Part shown: positions 12,889 through 33,200 of the stretch, in pieces
Layout: every line of letters begins with the position of its first letter
Position numbering within the stretch: the first letter of the stretch is position 1
Source: Litomosoides sigmodontis
Lineage: Eukaryota > Nematoda > Chromadorea > Rhabditida > Onchocercidae
Assembly: GCA_963070105.1 (NCBI GenBank)
Contig: OY718803.1
Span: forward strand, 6,182,507-6,246,506
Length of the DNA: 64,000 bases
Direction of reading: 5' to 3'
Notes under the pieces: generated by a model
Database searches by the model: none
The model's input: the letters and a program-made list of their open reading frames with translations, nothing else
Told to the model about the DNA's origin: nothing
Translations under genes and position numbers: made by a program

Positions 12889-15283
12889 GTACGCTGAGTG
12901 AAGAGCTAAATTGAAATCGTCGTCACCGTTTCAAAAACACTTTTCATCGATGGGTGTAGTGGTAACGCTTAGGCTCCCCCACAACAAGCTTACCTATCTC
13001 AGGTGCGCTTTTTAGTATCATTGAAAGGGTTTCGCTTGTTGAACTACCTCACTTTTAAGCATCTCTGTTTCCGCCCTCAACAGCTTTACCATTTTCATCG
13101 TGGCAGTGTGTTGTCCGCCGCATAAGCACTCTGCCAATATCACCGTGGTGATATCTCGCCGCCAGCCGCTTTATGGAAAATTCGTCTTATCGTCAGACAG
13201 CATCCTTTCTGTCATATCGTTCATTACACGTCCCATATTATCGCAGACGTGGTGGGAAAAGGATAAGTTCACGTAAAATATCTCAATTTTATAAAGTGAT
13301 GAATGGTTTTCGAAGATAGCGATGCTACTGCTGTTACTTCGCTCCCCTCAACGTGTGGGTGGAGGAGGGCTATCACGCGTATTTCTACTTTCCACATTCT
13401 TCTCTCTGTCGGCTACCATTGCAACATGCACTTGTCGTTCAAATCATTTACAAATCGATTCAAAAATATCTGAGCGAAGCGCCGTGAGCTACCGTCCTCT
13501 CCTGACATATGTAATGTTTATCGAGCACACTCCAAGCATCCCCTGACCCACTAATTCATTCTGTTCTTGTCGTCCAGTGAGTGGTATCAATGAAACCACC
13601 AGTTAAACTCTAGGAGGAACGCATTAGCACACAACTACGAAAATCCGGTTCCTCCCTTCACAGCTCCACCATCTCAGCTTCATCCTCTTTTACAAGTGCG
13701 AGAGGAGTAAGTGGCTTTGCGAGGTACTCATATGATGGAATGAAATCTAGCAGAAACATTTCATTTTTAGACGATCAGATTTTTGACGACTTCAAAAACA
13801 ATAAGCCAGCCAAGCACGCGACTTTTTTTGAATCGATAAGTGTAAACATTGAGCAATGTTATTATAGTGGCTAACGCTTTAGTCACACTTACTTCAGCGG
13901 TCATCGCTTCTGGTCAACGAGCTCCAGTAATCGATAGTTACCCTCATTGTTATTTGTGAGGATTCACAGCCTGCGTGACTTCAACCGCGCTTTCTCCCGA
14001 CTATCACTCCTCCTTGCTTGTTGCCTGGGAAATGGAAAGTAGCATTCTAGCATGCGCCGTCATGCGTTTAAGGCCATGAAAGTGGTAGAATGCCTGCACT
14101 GCTTGCATCTGTGTCTTTGATGAACGATGTGGAACTTACGAGGGACATTACCTATTTAAGGTACGTGTTCTGTGTCTTTCCACTGGACGAATTCTTCATT
14201 GCAGCCAGCTCTTCCTACCTGCTAAAAAGTTTTATGCGTGGAAAACTAGCTTGTTAAATAGCTTGTTACTTTTGCCATATTGCAAGAGGGAGTAGGAATC
14301 GAGCGAAGCACTTCTTGCTAGTCACTCCGTCTACTTGTCACAAAGAGCCTGGGACCTGGAGCCACCCCTTCCGTATGCACCCGAAAAGATAACTCTAATG
14401 GTTACAGCTCTCGCAAACTTTCGTACAGTTTGTTCTGCGACCAATTCTCTAGCAAGCTGAAGTCCTTGGGAAGTGTTTATCCGTCACCAAAACCGTATCA
14501 GCAAGGAAGTATTTATCCGTCACCAAAACCGTATCAGCAAGGAAGCATTTATCCGTCACCAAAACCGTATCAGCAATTTTGTTCACGCTCTTTGAAAACT
14601 ATCCGATTACTGTTTTAGCTCGATATCAGGTCTCAGCGTGGACATACTTACGAGTATACATTTCGTTTCTCGCTCCTCAGAGCGACGTCGTGCGCTATTT
14701 ACATTTCAGTGTGTCCGATCTATATCACTCACTTCTCCTCCCTTCTCTCGTCCTCTTCGCCTTTTCCTGTCATATGAACTCTTTTTCTGTGTTGTTTCCT
14801 CTCCTGTGTACGTATTTACATGTATCACTTGCAACTTCCAAATACATTGTACATTCTGTTCCCGTGGCGTCTGGGCAACCTGTTTTATGCAGCGATTGCT
14901 GCAGCGCTTTTCCAGCACACACACAATGTCGAACTTGTGAAAGCTTTCCAGTGAATTTCCTTCTTGTTGTTAAAAGTGACTGGCGCTAGGAATGTGTTAT
15001 GTTTATCAATTAATTTATCAATTAAAATCTCATCACGCCATTTTTCCTCCCATCTTCTAATTAAGTTCGTTCCGTTTACCGCAAAATTGGAGATGACGAC
15101 ATTTTGGCACCTTTCTCCCTTGTCATTTTCGCTCTGTATAATTTGCATGTTATGCATATAGCTGGAAGTAATGCGTTGAGATATCGAAAACTAAGAATGT
15201 GTTAGTGTAAAAACAGCGTGATCGATTTCGTCAATCATTCTTTTTCATCTAGGGAATTCCAAAATTTTCCCAAGATGTTTTAG
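12889..15283. other. Upstream region of wwp-1
   Basis: No gene is recognisable apart from the in-frame minisatellite at 14469-14576. Several pyrimidine-rich stretches look like 5' flank or a first intron. An acceptor-like GTTTTAG ends at 15283, 48 bases before the chosen wwp-1 ATG. It could be the trans-splice site or the 3' end of a first intron. Confidence 0.4.
14469..14576 (+). repeat. 36-bp tandem repeat, three near-identical copies
   Basis: Copies at 14469-14504, 14505-14540 and 14541-14576 differ at two positions. The unit is a multiple of three and in one frame each copy reads GS(V/I)YPSPKPYQQ. That frame is open from about 14430 to 14618 but has no ATG upstream of the repeats. The two differences are one V/I change and one silent change. 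Confidence 0.9.
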
Positions 15284-15331
15284 GTGGTGAATGTTTTGGT
15301 TACATGCGCAGTCATCAATAGGCAGATAAAG

Positions 15332-22662
<7,331 letters not shown>

Positions 22663-23205
22663 AGATGTCAGTGCATGGTGTATCATACATTTTTTTTAAG
22701 TATGCTGTAGCTTCTTTCGGGGTTTTATTTTTTTCAGAATTTACATCCTTTCAAATGGATTCGATTTAACACATCTTATGTCTTAATTTATAATTGCGAA
22801 GGTTCTATCCGGTCCTTTCCAGTCTTTCTATTTCCCAAAGGACATTTTCCTGCTGCATCAAATCGACTAAATTATGCTCCTGGGAAACTGTCTTTATAAC
22901 TTCTGTGACTTCCCTAAGTCCTAACTTTCAATCTCCAGCACATTATTTGGTTTTCCGAATAAAATGGATATTTCAAAATGGAATTGCTTCATCTAAACGT
23001 TAAGTTCCTTAGGTTTCTTAGATTTTCAATCATAATTCTATCGACAATATACCATTATTAGATTTGTCCGCCTGGTACATGTGGTGTACCAACTGTATTT
23101 CATATACGATCATATGTGAACTAAAAGACAGTATTTATGCTAATATACTTGTCAATTCTATGTAGTTGTAAGTTACTCTATTATCGAAATTACGAATTTC
23201 GTTTT

Positions 23206-23211
23206 AATAAA
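23206..23211 (+). terminator. Candidate wwp-1 poly(A) signal AATAAA
   Basis: AATAAA lies 544 bases after the wwp-1 stop, in AT-rich sequence. It is the best hexamer before the next gene. A second candidate on the same strand is in TTAAATAAATACC near 23536. Confidence 0.45.
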
Positions 23212-24229
23212 CAGAATTCTTTACGAGACTTAATGCATGCCAAAAGGTACATATTTATTATTTTTCTTTGAACAGGTTGAATCTGTGATATTTTTTCCAT
23301 TGTGATACATTATACAATACTATTACTATCACTGGTGTTATATGTTCACTAAAGTTAAATATGCGCAATTACCACCAGTGGTGTCACTTTCCTCCATGTA
23401 TTTCCTTTGATTGTGTGAAAACTCCGCAACTTTTTATCAACTTTTTATGTGTGACAGGATACGTAAATCTAGCTAGATATTGCGAATAATACCTTGCGTT
23501 ATCTGAATGCAAATTTCTTTATCATATTGCCTTAAATAAATACCACTTTGATGGAGAGTAAGTGGAAGGATTTAACATCACTGCACCTTCAAATTCTCTT
23601 TTCCGTGTTGAGGATCAGACCGTAATAGTCGCTTATGCATTGGTTTATAAAGGTGATGATCACATTTCGCTTCTTCAAAAAAAAACTATGGGGTAAAGGG
23701 ATCTAATAAGATGTTAGGAAATTATTTAAAATTGGCGCTAGCAACCGCGTGATTTCGATAGCTTGGAATGATGGTGCCCTGCGTATGTGGTAGAAATAAA
23801 GCCTTGGAATTTTTTTCAAAATTTAAGCTTCAAGAATAAAGTCTTTTCGGTCTGCGAGTTCGCAGTATAATAGTACTTGAATGAATAATCATTCAATACG
23901 TATTGCTATATAACCGCATTATGCATGGAATATAAACAATAGAATGACAAATGCGCTAGATGCCACAGGGAGTAAACGAAGTTTTGTAAACAAAAGCAGG
24001 AAACGCGTGGCGATGTGGTGACCGAAAGTGATGTACAGATTAAAAATGGTTCAAAGGGAATGCATAGCATATCTGAAATGGACGCAGAAACAGAATGGAA
24101 GATGACATGGCATTTTACATAGAAAGATGGCCAATTCGGTTGATCTCATCCGTGCCACCAGTTAATTTTTAGACCTGGAAAGGCGACAGGAGATAAGAAG
24201 CACTTATTACTCACTGGTTATCCTCTAAT

Positions 24230-24235
24230 TTTATT
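24230..24235 (-). terminator. Candidate poly(A) signal of the DHHC gene
   Basis: TTTATT on the plus strand (AATAAA on the minus strand) lies about 150 bases beyond the TAA of the palmitoyltransferase, a normal nematode 3' UTR length. Confidence 0.5.
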
Positions 24236-24386
24236 TGATACAAATTATAGAGCATTATGGAACAACGATACACATTCTTCACAAAAAACAAGTGTTACAT
24301 AATTTTTTTTGTTGCGAATCGTTTGTATGTATTAGGGAAGGACAAAAAAAGGCAGTTTTGAATGTTCAGCAAATAGTTGTGAAACT

Positions 24387-27200
24387 TTAGACAATGAGTG
24401 ACTGATCAGAGAGTTGAGCTACATCTGATTCTGACGGGAAAGTTGAGCATGGTAGAAACCACAATATCATTGGTCCTAGAAATCAAACTAGCATTCATTC
24501 AGATCTAATTTTTAACTGGCAGTTAATTCTTTCTTGGTATATATTAGCAACAACGAGGTGCTTTAATCTTTCAAGCACTGAAAAATGGGAAAGAATAATG
24601 GATGAAACCTGAAGATTAACATAAATTCCTTATTCTCAGTTCAAAACCCTTCTTACCATTCCCACACACTTCTCGTATCAGAGTTATTTTTGAGCGTGAC
24701 AGAGCTACCCGATTGTGAAAACCCTTGCGCTGAGCTGCTTCCACTGCTGTCTCATCGCTCAAAACGGCCTGCACCTAAATCAGGGAAGACGCCTTCTAAT
24801 ATCATTTATAATAACATATGGTATTTTCATTTTTATTCTTAAAATTTCATTTTCATGCAATAATGCATGAAAATCAAATTTAACAAATATCACGAAATAA
24901 TGCCTTGCATGTAATGACGCTTGACTTCTTATTACCTGATCGCATGAAACGGCCAAAACGAACAAACCAAACAGCACACTTTCGATACAGAGGAAAACGA
25001 TATGCAATCTAAACATAACTCAAATAACTAACAGTAAGTTTTTTCATAGCATTAAAATGCTTAAATCTTTAATACTAACATTTTCGCATGATGCATACTT
25101 TCTTCGTATGATCCCTTCACAACAGCAATACCATATTCATTACTACGTACCCAAGCTGCTACTATTAAACTAAAAAAAGAACCAAACAAGGTGTCTCGAA
25201 AGAGAAAATCACGCTGTATCACAGAATAAGTTGTTGCATTTGTTAAAATAAATTGTATAAAACAATGACATAAGGAACGAAGAAACGATGGTCCAAGGAT
25301 GCAGAGAAAGAGAATGGAAGGCATAGACATAATACTGCTTTTCGAGTTTGAGGTGCAGCTATGAAACTGAGTAGCCATTAGGAATCAAGGTATAAAGGTT
25401 TAAATTATGGTTTGTGGTTCAAGTATCTTTAGCTATTAGAAATTTTAACTATGAGAATGTACTATAGCACTAAAAAATGTTAGAAAAACATACCTTAGAG
25501 CGTATCCTGAAGACAAGCCAACATACAACAGAAACTGCAGGAAATACTTTTGATTGTACTCGCCGACGCAGTTGTTCACCCAGGGACCTTAAAACACTAA
25601 AAATCAATAAATATTTTGAAATAAATGAGGCACAGCTTTTCAATGATGTTTTCCATTTTATATCCTTTTTATTTTGTCCTTTAATATGAATCAAGAAAGA
25701 TGAGTACATTGTTCAAGAAATCCACCGAATCGAGATTTACACGTACTTTCTGCGTGTAGGCGATAATCTTTTCTTATCTCGCAGTCACTCCCTGAATCTA
25801 GCATTAAATTCAAGAATAGGGTGTGCACAAGTGTCATCGCTGAGGAATGCGCTTCCCCAATGACAGAAAAATTGGAAAGGGATGAGTACTTAACTTATAT
25901 GCACAGTCAAAATAAGGACATTAACAAACTTCCTATAACAATGAATATCAGCTAACAGTGATGATCCATTTTTCGAATGCAGCGTCGGCAAATACGGCAG
26001 TGATGTGCTCGCGGTGGTCTGTAGGATTCGCATCGAGTACAAATTGTCCAGTCCTTACCCTGAAAAATTATCCAGTTACTGCGATATTTACTTAGTTCTA
26101 AAATTTTCATGATAAAAGAAATACTCATATTTTCCATCTGTCATTTATACAGTCTCACTTCGTCCCTGATCTACAATTACCTATAAATAGAGCTAGAAAC
26201 TATGAAAGACCACACTCAAACACTGAATGACATGCACAACAGATGACGCTTCGTGAAAGAAGACCTGGACTTACCACAAATTTGTTTTCCTCTCCTATCA
26301 ATTCCATATCGGTATCCGTGCTATTAGATTCGCTGTCAGAGGGAAATTTTGGAAAGCGATTTTTATTAAAACGCGAAAACCTGTAAACACTTTGGAAAAA
26401 TCTTATATATAAGTCCTACATCCACTGATAACAATTTTCTTTAAACAATTGAACAACAGTTTTAAGTGAGAATCATGATAAAGCTGATCCACATATGTAT
26501 GCATATAAAAATATAACATCCTGGAAAAATACATCCTCGTTTAATTAAAATGTGAAATATGTAGTATTTCTCATATTTGTCAATTTTTTTTCTCATATTT
26601 GTTTAATGTAGTTATGCTTACTGTGAGATCTCAGCTTCGATTTAGTAACTTTTGAAGTTAACTAGCATTCGAGAGGCAATAATTAACATACCGTTTCCGA
26701 CTAATAGGTACGATGCCTGGATCTGTTACCATCGCTCGAAAATGAGATGAAAATGCGAAAAACAACACGGTATTAAACATCACTGCGTGAAATACGCCCC
26801 ACAAACTGCAAATGCTAATGGAAAATACTATAAGTGTTTTTCGTTTCATATTTTCGATTATATGAATAGATGCAAACATTAAAAGTCGGAGTCCATTAGC
26901 CCATTAGCCACATGGATAGGTGTAAGTAAACAGTAAACAGATTAATTTAAAGCGTAGAACAATGTGAACCTTTCATTTTTTTCAGTTGCGATGTTATTCC
27001 TTACACAATTGCAGTATTAACGACGCTTACATATATTAAAAGGTAGGGGATCTTTGAGGAGATGTGAAATGAATGAAAGCATACCTCTGCATAAAGATGG
27101 GTGTAATAAGCCAAAAGATGACCACATAATCAGCATAAATCATTGCCAAGTAAGTGAGCAAAGCGCAAAAGATTCCGCATAAATCGCGACGGAATATCAT
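24387..27200 (-). CDS. DHHC protein S-acyltransferase, ZDHHC3/ZDHHC7-like
   Basis: It transfers palmitate from acyl-CoA to protein cysteines, usually at the Golgi for this subfamily. Nine minus-strand exons join in phase: 27200-27085, 26805-26692, 26380-26275, 26059-25957, 25587-25494, 25169-25080, 25008-24936, 24774-24657, 24475-24387, giving 300 residues. Seen: TM1 about 8-31 ([10 protein letters not shown]), TM2 about 40-62, DPG motif ([10 protein letters not shown]), an acidic Ser-rich insert in exon 3, the zinc-binding Cys-rich domain 113-160 ([18 protein letters not shown] then [16 protein letters not shown]), TM3, TM4 ([17 protein letters not shown]), a TTxE-like SDETAVE and the family tail [11 protein letters not shown]. 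The catalytic Cys147 codon is split by intron 4. The N-terminus is about 45 residues shorter than in mammalian ZDHHC7, so a missed upstream exon is possible. The start ATG (27198-27200) has an in-frame stop just upstream. Very short upstream ORFs precede it. Confidence 0.93.
26926..26939 (+). promoter_or_regulatory. Two abutting forkhead (FOXO) core sites in intron 1 of the DHHC gene
   Basis: GTAAACA occurs at 26926-26932 and again at 26933-26939 with no spacer. GTAAACA is the core of the DAF-16-binding element. Its activity is inference. The tandem arrangement is what sets it apart from single chance matches. Confidence 0.3.
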
Positions 27201-30200
27201 CCCTCACCAGCGCTCATTGCATTAATTAACCAACAGGACCAACCCTAAAATCATAAATGACTGACGGATGAACATGAAGGCAACAAAAACCCTTCCCAAA
27301 TAAAATTCACTCTCTTCCACTTACATCATTCACGCCATCCACGCTCGTCCGAGACAGCAAGTTTCATTCTGCTCTCTAAAGGAGCTAATGGCCATGTGCA
27401 CCGGCGCTTCTCAAAGATTAAGCATGAGTGGCACTACAGGGGTAGGAGTCGTGCTTGTCGTGTGTGGTTCCGCTTAATGACAGTTGCCACGGTTGTTTGG
27501 GCTGATTGATCGGCTATTAGTTATGTTTGAGTTCGCATCAGTTCATGCCTTCAGACTATACTGAAAGGAATGAAATTGACAAATTCCATCTTGTCATTGT
27601 TCAACTTCATTCGGTCATTATTATCATGCACGGTTGGCTGTAGAACACATAAACAGTGATAAATAATAGACGGGGAATTGAAACAATTCCTTCATACTAA
27701 TTTAGTTACTTAAGTGGCGGAAATGTGTGCGGAACAGCTGAAAGTGGGAGACTGTAGCTTTACAAAGTGTTAAAGGACTGTTGTTTAAATAAGCAGTGCT
27801 TCATTCAAACGATGCAAACAATAGAGGGAAAAGGAAGGGAGTGACTCAGTGCAGTCTTTCATTAACAATAACGAAATTAATTCAGCAAGTGAAATATCGC
27901 AGTTGCTTTTCGCGAACATTTTCCCACAATTATTAACGTGGAAAAAGATGCTGGAAAGAAAGAGCGGCGCGGCGAACATTCGTGATGCTACTTTATAAAG
28001 TTGGAGGGGAGTTCTTTGGGGATGTTAAGAACTTGCAATATTCTGTTAAATTATTGCTCAAATGCGTCATGCTCTATGCTTTTTCATAAGACAAAAAATT
28101 TCCTTTAAGTTAACGAGACATTCCGGGTTGTCTTTGTCAGGAAAAATCTTCGTTATGTTTCAAACTCAATTATCAATGATTTAATGAAAGTTAATTTTAA
28201 AGTGTTGTAGATTTGATAACACTGCTTATGGGATTCTATTGCATTACTTGCTGCCTAATTACGCCTCCTTAACTCCATCAACTTTTTCGCCTCCTTTTCA
28301 AAATATGGCAAAGCAAATTTGCTTTGAAAGAGCAACTGACCCATGGCCTTGACCACATTCGTCATTTCACTATTAATAAAACTAGGATTTATTATCATAT
28401 CAGAAAGAAGGAAACCTTATGTGTGTATACTTTCATTTAATTTTTGACTACTTTCACAGTTCGTCATAACGGGGCATATCGTTTGAATTACAAAATTTGC
28501 AATAAATTTCATCCATCTCTGCATCTGTTTCACTAATCAAGGATTCGTAAGAAATATTACTGTTTTTCATCACATCGCTTTACTATTTTCCATTTGCTTT
28601 CTATTTACGTCATTTGCAGTTACTTTGTGAAATTATATTTCCTCTCTCTCACTCTGTAGATAATATCATTATCACTCTCATCGTGGTACTTGTGATTCTT
28701 GCTGTCAGTTTATTGGTACTACGGAATGTTCAAAAGTTGAATTATTCGTTTGTTGAGAAGTTACATACACTGTACGGCAACGTGCAGTTTAATAAGTGTA
28801 TTTAATGGTTGGCATATTAAAATGCATTGTTTTTAGTTTCAAAATATGACATCAAAGATCTGATCTGTGATATTCCTTTTCTCTCCCAGTCTCATTTTCT
28901 CTCATTGCTCTCGCAACATTTTCATTTTGCAAAAAGATGAAAACACTGAAGTTCACACTTTTGCAAATTTTTAAACCAAATCCCTCGCAGCGTGCTCCTA
29001 CATCACTCCCTCTCATAAATTTGTTGCTCGATCGAGAATGCAGCCAGTGTTATCGGACAAACGATTCAGTGTGTTAACTAAAACATGTTCTGAATTCCTA
29101 GCTGATACCAAAAAAGTACTACAACAAAATACTATAAATTTTGGTATCTTGAAATTAATCATCGGGAGTTTAAATTTGCAACAGAACTGAAGTTGTTTAC
29201 TAGACTTTACATCATTTTCTCACGACATTTAATTTTCTCAAGATTTAAAAAAAAAGAAGAAAAAATTGCCAAGTAAGAAAAATAAGGTTATGTTTCAAAT
29301 ACTCGCATTCATCGAATATCGTCAATTTTCTGTTATTAGTATTTGTTACGTTTAAAGAACAGAAAAGTAACATTTTGAAATATCTAAACACCGCTCTGCT
29401 TTATTCATAACCTTAGTAGTAATTCCCACTAGCTACTGATATAATGGCTGATAAAATCTTACAAAAAGCTTGTGTTGATCTTTTTTGCGGCTGCTCTAGT
29501 ATCGTCCACTTTCATTTTATGTCTTCTGGTAAAATTTAATCGAGACCTAATTACGTTTTCTTCTCAGTAAAAAATTAAACCGGAACAAGTTTACTACTTT
29601 GAGTTAAAATTTAGAAAGGAATATAGATTAAAGCGAAGAAAAGAATAAAATAAGCGAAGTTGGCAGATAGCTGTCAATTTTCTTCATAAAGTAAAATATT
29701 TAATTCAGAAATGTTCGGTTTATCAAATGACCTTGATTGCACTACGCTTTACTGCAACTCAGAATTCCTAAATAAGTTTCATCGCTGCAAAATTTGATGG
29801 GCGTGATAAAAACAGGATAATTTTGTATGGGAGGAAATGAACCTTCTGCGTATGTGGTAAGTTACATAAGTTATAATATGTGTAATTACGTAGGACGAGA
29901 CCAATCTCGGCGATGTCATCTCTTCGCAGATTGCATATGCAAACAAGAACTCTCTGATGTCTTCCGCAATCTTTAATGACGACGGATTTAATGCCTCAAT
30001 AATTCACAAAGGAGACATAATCGAACACTTATCGCCAGTAGATGGGAAATAGATTAAAGTTAGTTTCACTTTTCCAGCACTAATTTGATGAAATCAATTG
30101 CCCGCACTCATTTGTCATTAATTGTTTCACCTTAACTCAATTTCATGCTCTTGGGTTATTGATTTTCAGTTAATTAGACATTAGCGTTCAGTAAATTGGA

Positions 30201-33200
30201 AAAATAAGAATGTTAGTTTTTCTCGGATGAAAACTTTTAGTAGTAATTGTGGAGTATTTGTTGCTTTAGTTTAAGCAATTTCCCTCCCGAATTGAAATTC
30301 ATTCACTTTTGCTCAGCTTTAGTTTAATCGCTCAAATCATGAGTTGAAAATCACCGTTGAAGTTTCCTTCCACATTGATCAATTTTAAACCATGTTATGT
30401 AGCTTGTAGTAATATCATGAGTTTGATCTTCGAACACAATCAATCACCGAAATATCGATCGATTAATCACTCGGAAACCGAAAACAAGTTACACTCACAT
30501 CATTTACAGCAGATTTTCATTCATTCAAACAACAAATTCTGCTCATTAATCGTCGCCAACTTTCTGATAATCAGGATGAGAGTAAAACCCGGCAACGTCG
30601 GCAGAGCTATGTACAAAAGCTGATTATAATAACTGTTGAAATGTTTTCAATATTTCCACAACTTCAGCTCTAATAGTTAAAGCGGGAATAATGCAGAGAA
30701 TTTAAACAGCACATCATTTCAAGGTTCTCTCCTATCTCCACCGATTTAACCTAACTTTTATCTCTTCACTGCATGGCACTAAAACTGGAAGAAGTGTGGA
30801 AAAGCACCAGAGCAGAAGTATGTTTGCTCTTACTCATTGAAAGAATATTCCAACCATTACATTTTGTACAACTATCTACTTCCCTTTTCTTCCCTTATCT
30901 TTCTCTCAGTCTGTTACAGTCTAAATTAATTCTTTCAATTCCAATTTGAGTAATTTACTTCAAGTTAGAAAGCTGTTCATTTGTTGGGAGTTGAACGGAA
31001 ATGTACGGAAATGCTTGTGCAGTTTGCAGGAAATACAAATGTGGCAGTTGCCTTGCTGGTCTGGAATGCTCGGTGAATTGATTTAAATCGTTCGAATTGT
31101 TGGTTGGAGGCGAAATAAACAGCGCGCTGTTTGATTCCCATATTATCGCTTCGCTTCATCAATAAGGAACGGTGGAAATTCAGCCGCCAGGAATGTGTTT
31201 CCGCACAAATCTTCTTGGATTACACGAGGGCCCCAGGGGCCCAATCATTTTCAATTTCCAAACTTTTCAGAACTCATAATGCTAATTTAATTAATTTGTG
31301 GTTTATCTAACTGAGTGAGGAAGAAAGATGATCATCAATTTGCAGCAATTTCCTACTTATCAAATATCAGTGCAGTCAGAAGCAATCTTCTCTCAACCTA
31401 CCTAGCAATGAAGTAGTTAAGAAGTAGTCAAAAGCAACCTTTATCTCTCATCTGTCAGCACTTGAAAAAAACGACTGCCTTCTTCCTTTGCACTATTTAA
31501 GTTATTCCAATCGTTTCAATTGGCAATTTCCATTCCGTTTAAATTTCTATCTATTGTCACGTAGATACACCTTTATCTCAGAATCGCTGGCAATGCATAA
31601 TGTCTTAAGGTTATTTTCTCGTAAAATTTACTTGATAGTTGTAGTCGGCGCTGCTAAATCATTGAAAATATGTCTTTCGATTTAATGTTTTGAAGTTTTT
31701 TATTGCTAATTACTGGAAACGAAAACGTGTTAGGAAAGTATTCATTGAATTGTTTATACTGTCACTTTGCATTTCATGAAAAAAATCATTTATTTCAAGC
31801 ATCTTAGGTTCATGGGATTTTTTAAAAACATATCGATTTATTGAATCAATCATTTTAGATTCAGAATGATTAATTTCAAATTATCTGAAGGGATGTAAGC
31901 AATGGAGGAAGACCAAATGACCCGTCAGATTAATTCGTTAAAGCAACAAAAAGGCTAGGCTTTTTCGGTTCTGAGGAAATGAATTGGCGATGAAATCGCA
32001 ACGCATGTGAGGTGGATGGGAGGGAAAATGCTTTTTGCAATTTGCTATATACAAATCATCCCTTCTTGCGCTTAATGTAGCCGACAGATTGTTTAGGCTT
32101 TCTTCATTTTCTACATTAATCAATTTTGCTATAATTGTCACTCTAATTGTAATCGTTAAAATGCAATTAGGGCGATACTTTTGATATTTGCGCAAAATAC
32201 ATAATCATTGTTAGGAGGATGTTAGCAGTACATCATCTCCCGCTCCCTTTTAAATCTTTTATTGGAGGACTTTTACCGAACTCAGCACCCATGAATGAAA
32301 TGAGACATAAATCAACATGTGGTTAGCATATGCTCTTAAAATGAGGTAAATTTTGCAATTAAACTCGAACTAATTCCCTCAATGAAAATTGATCGTACTT
32401 ATTCTGTAAACAAATTAGCCGCAGCCTGAGAATTGAAAATAATGAGTCGTAGATTTCATTTTTTGTGAAATTTCAGCACAAAAATTCTCGGTAAGGACAA
32501 ACCAAAAGGAATGAGATAATCTCATATCGACCACATGATTAGTTAGTGTGTGGGAGGAAAAATATGAAGTGTTCCAGGTTAGTTGCCCAATGGTTTCCAA
32601 GGGGTCAGCCAATTTACTCTTCACTTTCAAAGTTTGCTGCTCGTAGATTCGGCTTCATAAACGAAAATATAACTCAACGATATTTCCCCTATCAAAACTT
32701 TTTAAATCACCGCGTCATTCGATAAACTGGAAAACATTCACTTTGGGCGTCGCAAAATACAATTTCTTATAATAACATAATTTCGGTTTCATCCTGCTGA
32801 TAGTTGCGTGACTTTACGACTTCGTAAGTAAAGAAAACAAAGCTCAAGTTAATAAAATTCCTAATCTTTAAAGGAAACAAAATGGAACTTAGATTCGTAG
32901 TCCCAGCCGGAATTTGAAGTAAGTTTTCCTAGTTGTGGCATATTTACTTTTGCATAACACACTGAGTGTGATTTCCTTGTTGACTGAAAGCGACTTTTCG
33001 CTCTTTTTCATCGATAAGGGAAAGATTTGAATGTGATATTTTTAAGTGAAAAATCGTTGCACTTGCACTACAAAGGGGACCTTGAAATTTCAACGATTTT
33101 TGAGAGGATTTAGACGGCAGCAATAGTTCTAGGCACTGTCACTCAAACTCTTACGCTTTAACAAAGTACTGATTCAAGCAACTACAGCTCTCCCGGCAGT

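Larger units (their letters stand above)
22663..24386. other. Convergent intergenic region between wwp-1 and the DHHC gene
   Basis: The 3' ends of two genes face each other here. I see no open frame with support on either strand. It holds the candidate poly(A) signals listed separately and a forkhead-type octamer GTAAACAA at 23986-23993, which is expected by chance at this density. Confidence 0.6.

Noticed and set aside
12946..13020. tRNA-like A-box (GGGTGTAGTGGTAACGC)
   Set aside because: No B-box (GTTCGANTC) at a suitable distance and no acceptor-stem pairing.
25061..25378. 105-residue minus-strand ORF in the DHHC gene
   Set aside because: Only its middle (25080-25169) is a real exon. The ATG-proximal half is intron 5 sequence.
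25470..25709. 79-residue minus-strand ORF over DHHC exon 5
   Set aside because: It is in the wrong frame. The correct frame of 25494-25587 gives [16 protein letters not shown].
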